A program made the translations under genes and the position numbers. A stretch of 64,000 nucleotides of DNA, taken from contig NC_050475.1 in assembly GCF_013373865.1 (NCBI RefSeq), positions 1-64,000 on the forward strand. The letters are read 5' to 3'. The DNA comes from Monomorium pharaonis. Lineage: Eukaryota > Arthropoda > Insecta > Hymenoptera > Formicidae. This document shows positions 27,441 through 39,969 of this stretch, piece after piece (the first letter of the stretch is position 1; the number at the start of each line of letters is the position of its first letter). The notes under the pieces are model-generated. The model ran no database searches. It saw nothing but the letters and a program-made list of their open reading frames with translations, and was not told the DNA's origin.

Positions 27441-28315
27441 TGGGCGGAAGTGGAATCAAATTAGGTTTAACACTTTACACGGTTTATCGTTACCTTGATA
27501 GTATCGTTACGGTAGAAGCATTGAACTTTGTTAAAAATAAAATGCACAATACTTTAATATTTCTTCCCGTGTTTATGTAGTAAAGTAAGCTCAGTTTATA
27601 TTATAGCCGTAGTTTGTTTCAATCAGATGGTGCAACAGGGTGAAATATGCGCGAACTACGTAGACTGCAAAGTAGAAATAAAAAAGAAAAAAAAAAACAA
27701 CTTTTTCGTTACATGAATGTTCAGAAAATCTGTCCTTCAACACTTGAACCGCAATTCTTAAAGCTCGAAATTTGTCAAACTCGCGTAAGCTCGAATAAAA
27801 TATCAGAATCTCCGAGTGGCAATTTTGATCGCGCTTAGGCCATTAACTCGGGGCCTGTTCGAGGAATTTTCGACCCAACGGAGATTGCACGGCTCGTTAA
27901 AAGCGGAGAGACAGTCGGCGCGATAATCGATCGCGCGAAATCGTCGGTCCCTCTCCTCGCATCGAGCCTAAAGCTCGCCGCAAGTTGGCGATGTTCGCTG
28001 GCGATGTCTAGCGATTCCTCACTTACATGTATATCGCATTACATAAGTGTTGTATGCAAATAGTGATGCCGTACCTCCTTTCTTCGTGGAGGAAGTCCAA
28101 AGTGCGCGGCTATAGCGTGCTCGCAACGAGGACGTCGCGCCGAGGAAATCCCACGGCGGATAATGAGCACGGGCTGCACGGGAATCTCCTTCTTCGCGTA
28201 TGCATTTCTCGTCGCGTAACGCCATGCATAATGCAGACGCGCTCGTAGCTGCGTCAGTGACTCGTCATAGCGATATTACCTGCGATGTATTACCATCTAG
28301 TCGACACTTAAAGCT

Positions 28316-28339
28316 CTCTCTCTCTCTCTCTCTCTCTCT
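28316..28339 (+). repeat. (CT)n tract 5' of the receptor
   Basis: About 11-12 CT units, 250 bp before the first coding exon. It is one of four GA/CT tracts within 8 kb upstream of this gene. Confidence 0.85.
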
Positions 28340-28593
28340 TTCCGCGCCGAAGGAGAAATATCGTTCAGGGTTTTCTCGAGACGGCATTTTAGCGCGCGAT
28401 ATTCATTACTACAACCCTTCTGCATCGCAGTCTTCTTGGAAATACGATCCTCCCTGAGCTATGGCGTCTCAATGGATTATTAATAGATAAATTAATTATG
28501 TTATCCGCCCGAAATTTTTTTGGCTGCTAAAGTACCGGACTCGATTTAGCTAATATGTTATATTAATTTTTGTTGCAAACAGGCTCGTCGGAA

Positions 28594-31500
28594 ATGGAAG
28601 AGAACGGACGCGGGGAAACCCTGTGCAAGGTCTGCGGCGACAAGGCCTCTGGGAAGCATTATGGCGTGCCGAGTTGCGACGGATGCCGGGGTTTTTTCAA
28701 GCGGTCTATCCGCAGGTACGCGAGGTAATTGACTTCTCGCCTGATTATAACCCATAGCCGAAAGTGACCGTGGGCATATACATTTGTCGTGTATATAGTT
28801 GCCGTGTCGTTTGTTTCCATCGATTATCGTATAATTGTACGCCGCGTATATATTTCTCTCTCGGGGGAGATGTCAATTTATCTTCACAGTTCGCAAGGAA
28901 AGCCTTGAAATTGCGACGTGTGCGTAGGAATCTGGATTACGTGTGCAAAGAGAACGGGCGCTGCATCGTGGACGTGTCGCGGCGCAACCAGTGCCAGGCC
29001 TGCCGTTTCACGAAGTGTCTTCAGGTCAACATGAAGCGAGACGGTACGTTCTGTACGGCGATTAACGGAATTCCGAAGTTATATCGGTGCAATTGCAGGA
29101 TGTCATCACTACATATATCCAATTAGGCAAGTTTTCTTATTCATCGATTGATTAATTCATCAATTGATGAATTAAAAAACTCGCCCTATATTTTTTCTCT
29201 CTGTAGCAACCACGACAAAAACTTTAAATACAGATTTTAAATAGATCCTTAATATTCTGCTTTCGAGCAACATCTTCGCGCCTAATAATATTTAATTTGC
29301 ATATCGACACCTCTTTCCTTAGGAGAAAAAGGAAATATACATTGTGATATCTTATCCGCGCGATTGCTAAGGTCGCTAAGGAGCGACACTCGACATGTTT
29401 GCACGGAAATATCCAGCGGAGTACGGTTAAGCGAGGAGATGTATATTCTGTTTTCTGACAGTCGCAGAAACTCCCTGGAATCTGGCAGGTCGAGTTTTTA
29501 ACGGAAATCAAAGTGTGCCTCGGTGTTCGAGTGCAACGCGTTTCCTCGTGTTACTTTCGAAACTACTTACTTTAATTCTTCGGGCAAATTACAATTTATC
29601 TGATCCGCTAATTTTAGAAGTACGTTAAACAAAATCGTCGATTTGATATAGCGCAAAAAAATTAAAGAACAAAACATTTATTAATTATCTTCTTGAAAGT
29701 AAAGACTTTTTAATTCTTGAGTGAAACAAGACGAATGAAATAAAAAAGTATTTTTGTAGACATATTAGTGAAGAAAGATCGCTCTATTCCGCTCTATATT
29801 CAGGATAAGTTTCACATTTTGTATTGATATGCAAGAGGTGCGTTTTAACACGACACTTTTAGATCCGTAGAATAGAATACATCCGCGAAGTGCTGCGAGT
29901 TGAATATTACAATGCACGGTGGCTCGGTCGGCGCGGCAAGGAAGGGAAAGGGTCGCTGGAAAAAGTGAAGTGTCCACACACTTCGCCATCTCACATCCCG
30001 CGTCGCGCGCCCACACATTCACATGAAACTCTATACTTCTGCTTGCCGAACGACAGGATCCGGCGGCGGACGGTGTCAGAAGCAGCCTGGCGTTCACAGC
30101 TTTTGTAAACACCTCCGGTCCCCTTATGAGTCGAGCGATAATCCAAACACTTGATTGCTGAGATATCAATTAGAGAGGCGGGAGTTGCCATTAAAAGGTC
30201 CCTGCACTCCCTCTCCGCGCCTCTCTCTTCCGCCCTAGCGTAAAACGTACACGCAAATTGTATGGAATCATAACTGTTATCCGTTTGTCAATTGTACGAA
30301 GTTATAATTATTATGTATTCATCTTAAATCAATACAAGTAATGGTTGATTTTTTAGAAATATTAAAAAAAGTAACTTAACAGCATATTCATTATTTATTA
30401 AACTGAATAAAAAATAAATTAATATGAGACAATTGTATTCAAATGGCTTTTGGTTAAAAATTAAATTCGATTGGATGGAATTTTAATGACATCATCGTTT
30501 TGTTTTTAGCTGTACAACACGAGAGAGCCCCAAGGAGCACGTCTTCTCTCGTTGCCGCGGTGAGAAGGAGTTCTTCGGGACTTTACACGGGCATTCCTAA
30601 CGTTTATCATCCTGCGAGCAGTGCTTACCATCCCCTCCTATATCCCGCATTGTTTCCCTTCAAACCCACGGTACCAACATTCACCCCGTCCGTTGGTAAG
30701 CGATAAATATAAACGGATCGTTGAGTCAATGTTGATTATTTTATTTTTGCGATAAAAAAAAGTATTGCATGTTGCTTTAGCAGCACATTTCTTGCCACGA
30801 CCGTCCCCGGAATCAATGTCTATGACCACCGCCAAGGAAGACGAAGTTACCAGCTCAGAGGAGGCTGCTACTGTCGACGTCAGGCTCGAATCAAAAGGTA
30901 TAATAAATAATTTAGAGTTTCACCGTTGCTTGGTATAATATAACAGATTTATATCTACGTTCCAAATCTGAAGTGGAGATCTCATTAGGAAAATTAATAT
31001 TTCTTTTTACCGCTTATGTAATAGAAGATTTTAACGGATTGTCCATTTATCATAGATGAACTAGTGAACACTCGCCTGGCGCCGCCGGTTATTACTTCTG
31101 TCTCATCGGAATACACAATGCAAGGCTTATCTTTCCTGCCAACTGAAAATATCTACGAATTCGCAGCGAAGTTACTTTTCTTCGCCGTGCGATGGGCGAG
31201 AAGTATACATTCCTTTCTGCAAGTGAGCTCCAATCGAATCTCCCCTCTTTTATTAGGCTTTTCAACTTTTCTTTTAATAAAGTAAAACAATAATACAAAA
31301 AAATATATGCAAAATTAAATAGCCTCTTGTATTAGTAAAATTTAAAAGATACTCACGTTTTCCTTCCATGTAAGCTTCCTTACAGAGATCAAACTATCCT
31401 TCTGGAGGAGTCGTGGAGCGAGTTGTTCGTGTTGACAGCCGCGCAGTGGAACTTTCCCGTGGACGAGACCACCCTGGTGCCAGTAGATCTGCCGATAGAG

Positions 31501-32115
31501 CGGAGGGAAATTCTCCTCGATAAAGCGAGGAGGCTGAGAGAACTCTTGGCAAAGTGCGCCGCGTTAAGGGTAGATCACTCGGAGTACGCGTGCTTGAAGG
31601 CCATAGTTCTTTTTAAACCAGGTGTGAGCAAGTTAGATCAACCGTATATTTTTTCTACTATTAATATGACAAATATTACAACTAATATTACTACTATTCT
31701 ATCTAGTATTAATACTTTCCGAATTTTATTTTTATCGATCGTATAGCTTAATTGCTTTTTTGTTTTTAATATGAATTTTGTGTGCCCCGATAAAAAGTTG
31801 ATTATTAAACAGCTCGGCGAGATCGACTTTTGTTTGTTTCATTTTAATTAAAAAAAAAAAATTGTTTAATTTTTCAATTTTTCAGAATCGCGAAACCTCT
31901 GTGAGCCTGGACGAGTGTCGGCGTTGCAGGAGCAGACGGTGGCGGTGTTCTGCGAGAGGGATGCGCGCAGGGTAGGTCGATTGTTGCTGCTTTTACCACC
32001 GGCGCGTGCACTTTGCCGCGCCACTCTGCACGAGCTGCTGTTCAAACCGACGGTCGGCGAAGTCAGCGTCGAGCGACTGCTGGGTGACATGGTCGGCGCC
32101 CTCAGGCCTACCTAA
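28594..32115 (+). CDS. Nuclear receptor, NR2E group (tailless/PNR/dissatisfaction-like), 394 aa
   Basis: Ligand-type transcription factor acting in the nucleus. Coding exons: 28594-28715 (exon opens at 28583), 28928-29043, 30510-30695, 30781-30897, 31056-31222, 31375-31621, 31886-32115; they sum to 1185 nt in frame. The two-zinc DNA-binding domain has Cys 11, 14, 28, 31 and 47, 53, 63, 66. The P-box is CDGCRG, where most NR2E members have CDGCSG or CNGCSG, and the D-box KENGR has five residues. It is followed by AVQHERAPR, a family hallmark. The ligand-binding domain (about 185-394) carries LPYRDQTILLEESW (signature at 241-250) and ends in AF-2 helix VERLLGDM (380-387). The A/B region is only about 10 aa. 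A hymenopteran NR2E6 orthologue is my best guess, but dsf-like cannot be excluded without a tree. Confidence 0.9.
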
Positions 32116-33441
32116 CTGCTGACACGAATGCGCCCGTTGCTCTTGGGATACCCGTGTAAGGGTGCGTTTTACCGACACCCCTTTATCGACGAAATTCGGA
32201 CTGTGAAATGAGCATGCCGAGATAAAATTGCGTCATAAGATTGTCTATAGAGACGTATACCTATATCGATTTATTTTGAGTATCAACTCTTAACTTATTT
32301 ACTCTTTTTTGAGTAATTATTATTATTGAATAATAATAATTTGAACCGATATGTAATTAATGCAAAAAATAAGAAGTGTCATTTCTCGATCAAGGCAGTT
32401 CTTGGTGCCTGATAGTAATGTTTACGTAAACTTTTACACAATCTGTAGTTCATACAAACTGCACGTCGCATATTCCTCGGTCTTGATAGAATTGTTATTG
32501 AAACTATAATTATTGGAACAGCTTGTGCTGCAGAGAATAACGAGTGTTCTGCATCTACGATTCTACATCATTTAAATTTTAAGATATTGAAACTAGTCCA
32601 GCAGTAGACTTCTTGCCTGTTTCCAGCAAGATAACTTTAATTAACTATGATTGATTAAATGATGATCTTGTCATATTATTTTATAGTTAACATTGTAATC
32701 CGGTAAAGGGAGCCAATTAGAACTAATTAGAGACGTCCAGAATATTCTAAATCGTAGACTAATAATTGTAAATGAGATAGATAAGCAATAAGCGACAAAG
32801 AGTTCTTGTTAACTTATCGAATTATGATCGCGTTGGCCGTGCCGATAAAACGGCCATAATTAAAAGAAGACAAAAAGGGCGATTTTGTAACGCAGTTTTG
32901 CCTGTCGGAATATTGATCCGTGATGGATAGAATTACGGCGCTATTGTCAACCGCATCAGTTCTTTCCGTATGTGTATGTGGCATTATATATGTATACATA
33001 AATGGGCTTTGCGCAATGTAATATTTATGCACCTTAAATGGACACATATGTACATACTTGGTCTAGATATAAATAATATCTTTAGTATATAGTTATATAT
33101 AGTGTCTATAAATAACTTTAGCGACAACCGCCTCGGTATAGAGCATCCTAAATTGAATTGTAATGCGAATTAAAGCGACACAAATGCATATTCGTGTAAT
33201 CAGTTAATTAATCAATTAAGGATCTCGTTTATTCCGTTCCTTGTATCATTAGGCAGATACATCCAAAGCAAAAAAGAGATGACAGTGGTTATTTCCAGCG
33301 TTATTCTCGCTAATGTTATCTCTATATGTTATTATTTGCGCAAGAGCGAAAATTATGTCATCGCAAGCCGGTCATTATTATATTAAATTAATGAATATTA
33401 TTTCAAAAAATGGTTCCATGATATAATTAAACTAGAATAAA
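32116..33441 (+). other. Probable 3' UTR of the nuclear receptor
   Basis: No coding potential. The first canonical AATAAA on the + strand after the stop that I could find is at 33436-33441, about 1.3 kb downstream; another is at 33775-33780. The sequence is mixed AT-rich without repeats. Confidence 0.4.
33436..33441 (+). terminator. Candidate poly(A) signal of the nuclear receptor
   Basis: AATAAA followed by T-rich sequence (ATTCTTTTAG, then T runs near 33470-33490). It is chosen only because it is the first canonical hexamer found after the stop codon. A second AATAAA at 33775 is equally possible. Confidence 0.3.
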
Positions 33442-36421
33442 TTCTTTTAGAAAATATACATGTACTTTTCTTTTTTTCATATTTTTTTTTTGCATAACAG
33501 ACAAACAGTGTAATGTCTCTACACAATCACAGCTTTGTAATTGAAATCGTACTACAATCTATAAAAAAAACTGACAAGAAGAAAATATTATATTCTTCAT
33601 TGCAAGTCCTAATTTTTAAAAGAAGGAAATTTATTAAACAGCAAAAGATCTTGAAAATTAAATAATTGAAATTTGCTATTAAACACAATTAGAAAAAATG
33701 AAAAGAATGTTTTACCCGCGTATCTTTTATATTTGATATTTCAATTAAAAGTCCTTGAAATCTTTTTTTATACAAATAAAAATAATTTCGCAAAAATAAC
33801 AGGCTCAAAATCATCATTTCGTAATTATATGGACAGACGATGGCGAGGGGATGATATACACGCATGATTTTTTTTTATTAACTAGAATAATTTATTTTTC
33901 TCTCATGGTAGAAAAAGGAGAATGTATCTTAACTCACGAACTGCATTGTACTTATATATATACAATTACATACAATCCTCAATTGAACGTTACACATAAA
34001 CTCATTACACATCGATTTCTCATTACTTCCTTGTCCTCGTGAATACATTCCCGAAAGAAAGAACTGCTCGCTATATTATCTGAAAATACGATCGGCCATA
34101 GTCTGGTTGTTCAACGGAGTAGGAAAAGTTTCGATTAATGTAGCTGATGCGTGAAGGTTCGTTTTATTTCTGCCTGTGGATTGAAAGAAAGGAGATAGGG
34201 AGACAGAGTGGAACAGAGTTCGAGAGGAAAAAAAACGGAAAAGTGGAAAACTCTGCGGGAAGTTTTCATACGGAGGAACTATGCACGTGCGTATATATGT
34301 GTTTATACATGCGTGTCGTATCCACGTGTATGCGTTTATAGATGGAAGGATTTTCGGATGGACGTTAATTATAATTATCGATGGGAGCACTTCGTGACGG
34401 AAAGATTATCGAGGCTCACACTCGCATTAGCTTGTCAGCTCGATATCTACCGTCTGCCGAATCGCGCGTTGCGATTCTCGTTTGTGTGTAACCATTCTCG
34501 GACAATTAAGATTATTGATAGCAAGCGGTAGCTGAAAGAAAACGAAAATATCCGGCCGAGCTGGGCGATCGCTCGAGAAATTTCTCGATCACGAGGGCAG
34601 TACATTTGAGGTGTCTAAACAATCTTTCAAACGTTTTAAATGTTCGTATGAAAATCATTGGAGTATTGTACAATCTTTCATCACGTCATTCAGATTCTTA
34701 AAAAAATTTGGAATCATTTTTGCTTAAAAATTGAAATTTTTTCTTTTTTTTTAAATACTTTAGAAATGTTCTTGAAGCTTCAAATGTATCTCACCTTTAT
34801 TTTCATTCTCTGCTGTCACTCGGCCGTTTTGCTTGAATCTTTTCTATCGTTTTTTAGTATCTAAACAGATATTACTCAATGAACAAACAAACAAACAAAC
34901 AAAAAAAGAAGAGAAAGAAGAGATCTCTCTTCGAAATCTACTCGTGAGTTATCTGCTCTCTTCCGTGATCCGCCGGTCGCTTTTTATCATATACGTGTTA
35001 CATATTTATATACTGTTCTCCTTAATAGCATTTTTTTAACGCGCTTACATTCAAATAGACTTTTATAAGAATTACACAATTAATGATTTGCAATTAAACC
35101 TGATTCACCTGTGTGTGTCCGTTATTTTCTCGTTCATCCATTACACTCTCACTCTCTTTCTCTCTCTCTTTCTTTCTCTATTTTTTCTAAAATAATCGCA
35201 ATTTTCTCCTTTTTTGGCTTTTGTTTATGTGAGGAATTGTTCTCGTTCTCGTTTGCAAATGCACGCTTACGCGCACGCTTCACTTTGATTCTCGTTTCAC
35301 CTTGATTCCAGTAAATCCGATTTATGGATCAAAGTAATTGAAATAATATGTAGAATATAATATTAATGTCTTCTGTTAGTATTAACATTAATTGGAAAAG
35401 TTATTAATCAATCGCAATAAACAATTATTTCGATGCTGCCACGTTCGTTCACAAAATTTTAGTAACAAATTTATGATACATCAAACCCGTCTGAATTTTT
35501 AAAGAAGCGGAAAATTCCTGTGTCGGATCAGGTATTTCATTCCATTTTCACAAGATCGATTGAGGACCAAGGTTCGCAGGCGCGTTAACGTTAGAAAAAG
35601 AAAAAGACGCGCGTACATTCGTGTTCGCTGGATCTCTTCTCTTTCTGATTCGATGTCGCTTGAATGTGCGACGAAATTTCGCCGACGCTTCTTCTATCTT
35701 AGCTTTTTTTCATGTTCTTTTGCTTTCTCTTAAAAAAAAAAGAATGAAAAATACAACGGCATTTCTGCTATTTTCCATTTCAACACTAATATATAAGGAC
35801 AAAAAACTAACAGATTTCGGCGTAATAACAAAGCGCCGTAAGCCGAAAGCCCGAAGGGATTTCCGAGAGAGCAAATCTAAACAAGTCCAGATTTTTGGGA
35901 CATTCATGTAATATGTATGTCTTGTTGTTACACGACATTCGACTGATTTTTTCCGCAAACTCGGAAGTTTCGGACAAATCGGCAAACGGCGAAATATAAC
36001 AGATTGTCGGCTCTGACGATCGTCGTTACGGATTCTCGATGATTCCCTTTATTCTCAATCGTGTGAATAATCGATGTCAATGACTACAATTACGCTCATG
36101 TTTTATCTCTGTAAAATCTAGAATATCTCATGGTTGATCCTTTTTTCTCTAAAGAAAAAAAGCTCTTGTTATGTCCTGTCGAAAAATCGATATTATGAAA
36201 CTTCTACGAATTTCCGGAGAATCGACGCGACTCCCGAAATAAGTGCATAAAGCATTTGGCAGTGATTTTATTCATTAACATTGATATCAATTAAAAAATT
36301 TTATATCGTCTATTTTCTCTCGATTCGGAATACGATGTTCGCCGGAATTTCGCGATAATATTTGACCTGTTTATTAAATTACTTCTAATTATTATCGTTA
36401 TACATAACGACAATAATTAAA

Positions 36422-36429
<8 letters not shown>

Positions 36430-36455
<26 letters not shown>
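36430..36455. repeat. (TA)n microsatellite
   Basis: About 12 TA units ending in TATATAC. Confidence 0.85.
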
Positions 36456-36576
36456 CATAAATAGTTATACAACAATTAAATACGAAAGAATAGAGAGAAA
36501 TTTTGCGATCAGAAATGTGGGAAATTCTCGAGAAAAGTCCGCAACTTCAGCGACCCTACACTATATACATTCGCGA

Positions 36577-36647
36577 GGGGGAGCACTCGCAGAACGTTGA
36601 CACCCGAGAAAAGGGGTTGCTTCAAGTTCCTGGGAGTGCTCCATCCC
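36577..36647. other. GC-rich hairpin element 1
   Basis: A 9-bp stem GGAGCACTC/GAGTGCTCC (36580-36588 with 36634-36642) is extended outward by GGG/CCC past a 2-nt bulge. It extends inward by CAGAAC/GTTC-C-TG (6 bp with one bulged C). The top of the loop carries a further ACCC/GGGT stem (36602-36605 with 36614-36617). The whole is about 70 nt and could fold as RNA from either strand. Confidence 0.6.
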
Positions 36648-37575
36648 CCCCGGCAGAGCACGCAAACGCAATAATCTATTATTTCGTAATTGTTTATCGT
36701 CGTCGCTACGCTCGCACGTTGCAACACTATTTTTTATTGTATGAGAGGGGGGTTGGTGGGAATGTGGAATGGGGTTCTTTTTTTGCCTGTGTTATTACCA
36801 TAATCGTCGCGCGTTGCTGTGACCGTTTGTCTCGTTTCACATCGGTGCGCTTTGCATCGGCATCCGAATCCGCTAAATCCTCCGGCAACGATAAAAGCGC
36901 AGAATCTGCTTCGAATCCAGTCTCGAAGATAATTAGCGTTACAACGAGTCGGTAATTATCATGCCTCGCCTCGTCCGGCTTCCTCTGTGCACGTAGTATC
37001 TTTTTCCGTCTCGCAGAGAGGGAAAAGGACAATCTCGAATAGCGTTATCAATTAACGAGGAAGCCGGTTTAAGAACGCAGCCGCTGTAATTTTCAGCAAT
37101 ATCGTGATTTCAATTGATGTATCCTTGTCTCCCTCTCTGACGAGCTTCTACACAAGGAACGAGAGACATATCTACATCGATCGTAACATGTAATTCGTCT
37201 TTCAACGACCGTTTCTTGTAGAGAATTTTTTCCAACGAGAGAAATATAGAATTCATCTTTGAAATCACAATGTTACATATCGGATAATACATTAAAATAA
37301 TTTCCATTTCGCTTTATTACCACTCTAAAGATTTAATTTTTAAATTAAATCTTTTCGAAGAAATTCTTAATAAAATATTAAGAAAATTTAGATTTATACA
37401 CTAAAAAGTATTGTTGAATTAATGTGAAATCTGGTAGATTCAATCAGAATCTGGTTCGCTGTAACATTAATCTCCTGTATCTCTTAGTTTCGTTAAAATA
37501 AATTTCATCGTGCAAAATTATGTGCTGTATCGTGCCGGGTGACTTAACACTTACGTTTATAACTTCAGAATCTGC

Positions 37576-37582
37576 GAGGTAG
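37576..37582 (-). promoter_or_regulatory. let-7 seed match (7-mer CTACCTC) in Imp orientation
   Basis: GAGGTAG on the + strand gives CTACCTC in a - strand RNA, complementary to let-7 positions 2-8. It is followed by G, so it is a 7-mer and not an 8-mer. One such 7-mer is expected by chance in about 16 kb. Confidence 0.3.
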
Positions 37583-37592
37583 TTTGCGTGTA

Positions 37593-37623
37593 GGCGCGTC
37601 GTGACGCCAGGCGTCTCGACGCC
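37593..37623. other. Pair of small GC hairpins
   Basis: GGCG/CGCC (37593-37596 with 37605-37608) is followed at once by GGCGT-CTCG-ACGCC (37610-37623, 5-bp stem with 4-nt loop). They lie 10 nt from a let-7 seed match. Confidence 0.45.
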
Positions 37624-38060
37624 GGTGCTTTAAAATCCCCATTGGTCTATTGTAACAACTATTGCACATATATGATTTGATATTGTTGTATAGAGAAATT
37701 GTGTGTATAGAGAAATCGCGTGTGATACATACGATTGTGATAAAAAACAAAGGGTGCGTAGAAAGACTTGCTTTCTCTTTGCGGACTGCAAATATTAATC
37801 GTAGTTAATTAATTAACATGTTATAGGTACGTTTAAATGCCATTCAGTTTCCATAACTCCCCATCGTTTCTCTCTTTCTTTCATTCTCACACTTTCTTCT
37901 CTCTTTCTTTCTTCCACTCTCTCATTCTTTCACTCTCATTCCTTTACGCATACATTCTAAATCTCTCACGCTTTCTATTATATCTGTTATGTATTGTATT
38001 AAAGCAAAATAAAAAACTGCAAAATATATATGGCGTATATAGTGTAGATATATATATCTA

Positions 38061-38089
38061 TGTGTGTGTATATATATATATATATATAT
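38061..38089. repeat. (GT)n(AT)n microsatellite
   Basis: About five GT units running directly into about ten AT units. Confidence 0.85.
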
Positions 38090-39844
38090 CGATGTATATA
38101 AATTTCTATGGTAAATCTGGCTCGTCAATAAACTCTTAGCATTTATTACAGGCGGAGAGAATCGGTCGTTTCTTTTTCTTCTTTTTCGTACAGCATGTAA
38201 CATAGCGCAACATGCGCGATTAGCCGAAAAGAAACTTTCGTACGTCCAAACTGAAAGAAAGTAAGCATCTATTGAAAACATTAAAAAGTCTCTGGATATT
38301 AATAAAGTTTAAAAATATAGCAATTTCTTTATCATCCAGTTTCTTCCTTTCTTTTTTTCTTTCAGTCCAGACGCACTAAAGCTCACTAAAGTGTGAAACT
38401 CACATATAATGTGTCTTGTGTCTTCCTAAAAAGAAACACGCATGTTGAAGTATTACTGTACGCGCAATGCACTGAAGGATAACGCGGCTATGAAACGTAA
38501 CGAATTCTGCTTCACCATTGTCCTGCATGTCTGTTTTTGTATCTGTCGGTGTGGTTTCGCTTTCAACGTCTTTCTCTTCGCTCATCAAAGTGTTACATGG
38601 CAATTCCTCACTTGTGTGTGCCCATTAAATTTATGATTTGAAAAAAAACATCTTAACGGTTGCTCTCCCTCCAGAAGTGGTATCCTTAAAATTCCCAAAA
38701 ATGATTTTTCGCTTATTCTTTGTTTCTTCAGATCTTTCCAAAGGAACTTTCAAACGACCAAACAGTTTCAAGTCGAGAAGCTTACGGCAATCATTAAAAA
38801 AAAATCGTATCCTTACAAAGATTTCTCTGCCAGATCTTGGGTTTTCAAAATGGTATGACATATAAAAGATGCTATTCGAGAAATAAGTATAATACAATTC
38901 TTTCGAAATGAATGACGATCAGCTAGTGTTTTGATAATAATTTAGAGAAGATGAAATTGAATTTCGCATCTGGAGGAAAGCCACCCGCTACTTTCTTTTT
39001 TTTGTCTTATTATACGTTTACGAATGTTTTATTTTCTACGCTTTCGTGTACTTAAGGATATTATTCATATAGAGTATGTAGTATGTAGTAAACATTACCC
39101 ACTAAAAACACCGCAGCTTTCTTTTTCCTCTCGATCGAAAAGTTTTATGCGCCACGTGTGATGTTGCATTTCTGTACACGCGCGCGCGCGTGTGTGTATC
39201 TATGTACGTCTGCTTTCGTGAACAATGAGATCTGTGTATTAATTTAACAATTTGGAAAGGCGTGATTGAGCATAAAGTAGGCGGAGAAGAAACAATGAAG
39301 AAGAAAATATTCTACGTAATGTAATAGGAGAAAAGACAACGGAAACAAATGCCAATAAAGCAAACGAAAAATAATCGTAACGCGACGACGCACAAAATTT
39401 TGCGAATTTATGGGGAAAGGATGCCTCGCAAAAAGGATGATTTTCTTTGAAGAAAGAAACGCGTATTCCTCATATGGAAAGAAAATGTTTCCTCCATTTC
39501 TCTCTTTTTAACTCTTTTATTTACACGTTTACGAATGTTTTAGATTTTTTTTGCAAATTATCTTAAAGCGAATAATAAAGAACGATTGCGTTATCCTGAA
39601 TTATTCTATATGCAAGTTTCGTGGTTTAAAATTTCACAATCACAGGCATTTCAGTTAATCATTTTCTTCGGCATAGTAAATGCTTTATAGGTAAATGATT
39701 GCAAAAAGGGAGTGCCGTTAGATAAATTTAGATTTAGGGAAAGAACGAGGAACGAAATTTCGCGTTCGCTAAAATCAAGAAAAAAATCGTCGAACACACA
39801 AAAATATATAGTGGCTAGTAGCACTACTAGTAATAGGAATAATG

Positions 39845-39878
<34 letters not shown>

Positions 39879-39969
39879 AAGTAGTAGTAGTAATAGTAGT
39901 AGTAGTAGTAGTAGTTGTAGTAGTAGTAGTAGTAGTAGTTGTAGTAGTAATAGTAGTAGTAGTAAGTAG
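39845..39969. repeat. (AGT)n microsatellite, about 40 units with interruptions
   Basis: Trinucleotide repeat of about 125 bp with scattered single-base changes (GAA, AAT, TTG). The poly-Ser frame on + and poly-Thr frame on - are repeat artefacts. Confidence 0.9.

Larger units (their letters stand above)
18308..28582. other. Noncoding region upstream of the nuclear receptor
   Basis: No exon could be recognised in any frame. The region alternates AT-rich DNA with GC/CpG-richer islands at about 18840-19140, 19480-19730, 20210-20430, 21080-21600, 23000-23300, 23700-23960, 26140-26480 and 26640-27440. Because the first coding exon of the receptor starts at a splice acceptor (28583), at least one 5' UTR exon must lie upstream here. 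Donor-like sites such as AG|GTAATA near 21737 are candidates but cannot be proven from sequence. Confidence 0.4.

Noticed and set aside
26128..27580. Overlapping open frames on both strands in CpG-rich DNA (up to 192 aa)
   Set aside because: No known domain, no consistent splice sites, and openness is explained by GC content.
34573..34588. 16-bp perfect palindrome TCGAGAAATTTCTCGA
   Set aside because: Too short and AT-cored to separate from chance in 64 kb; no context.
35621..35911. Basic 96-aa frame
   Set aside because: No domain, no codon-bias or splice support; lies in low-complexity noncoding DNA.
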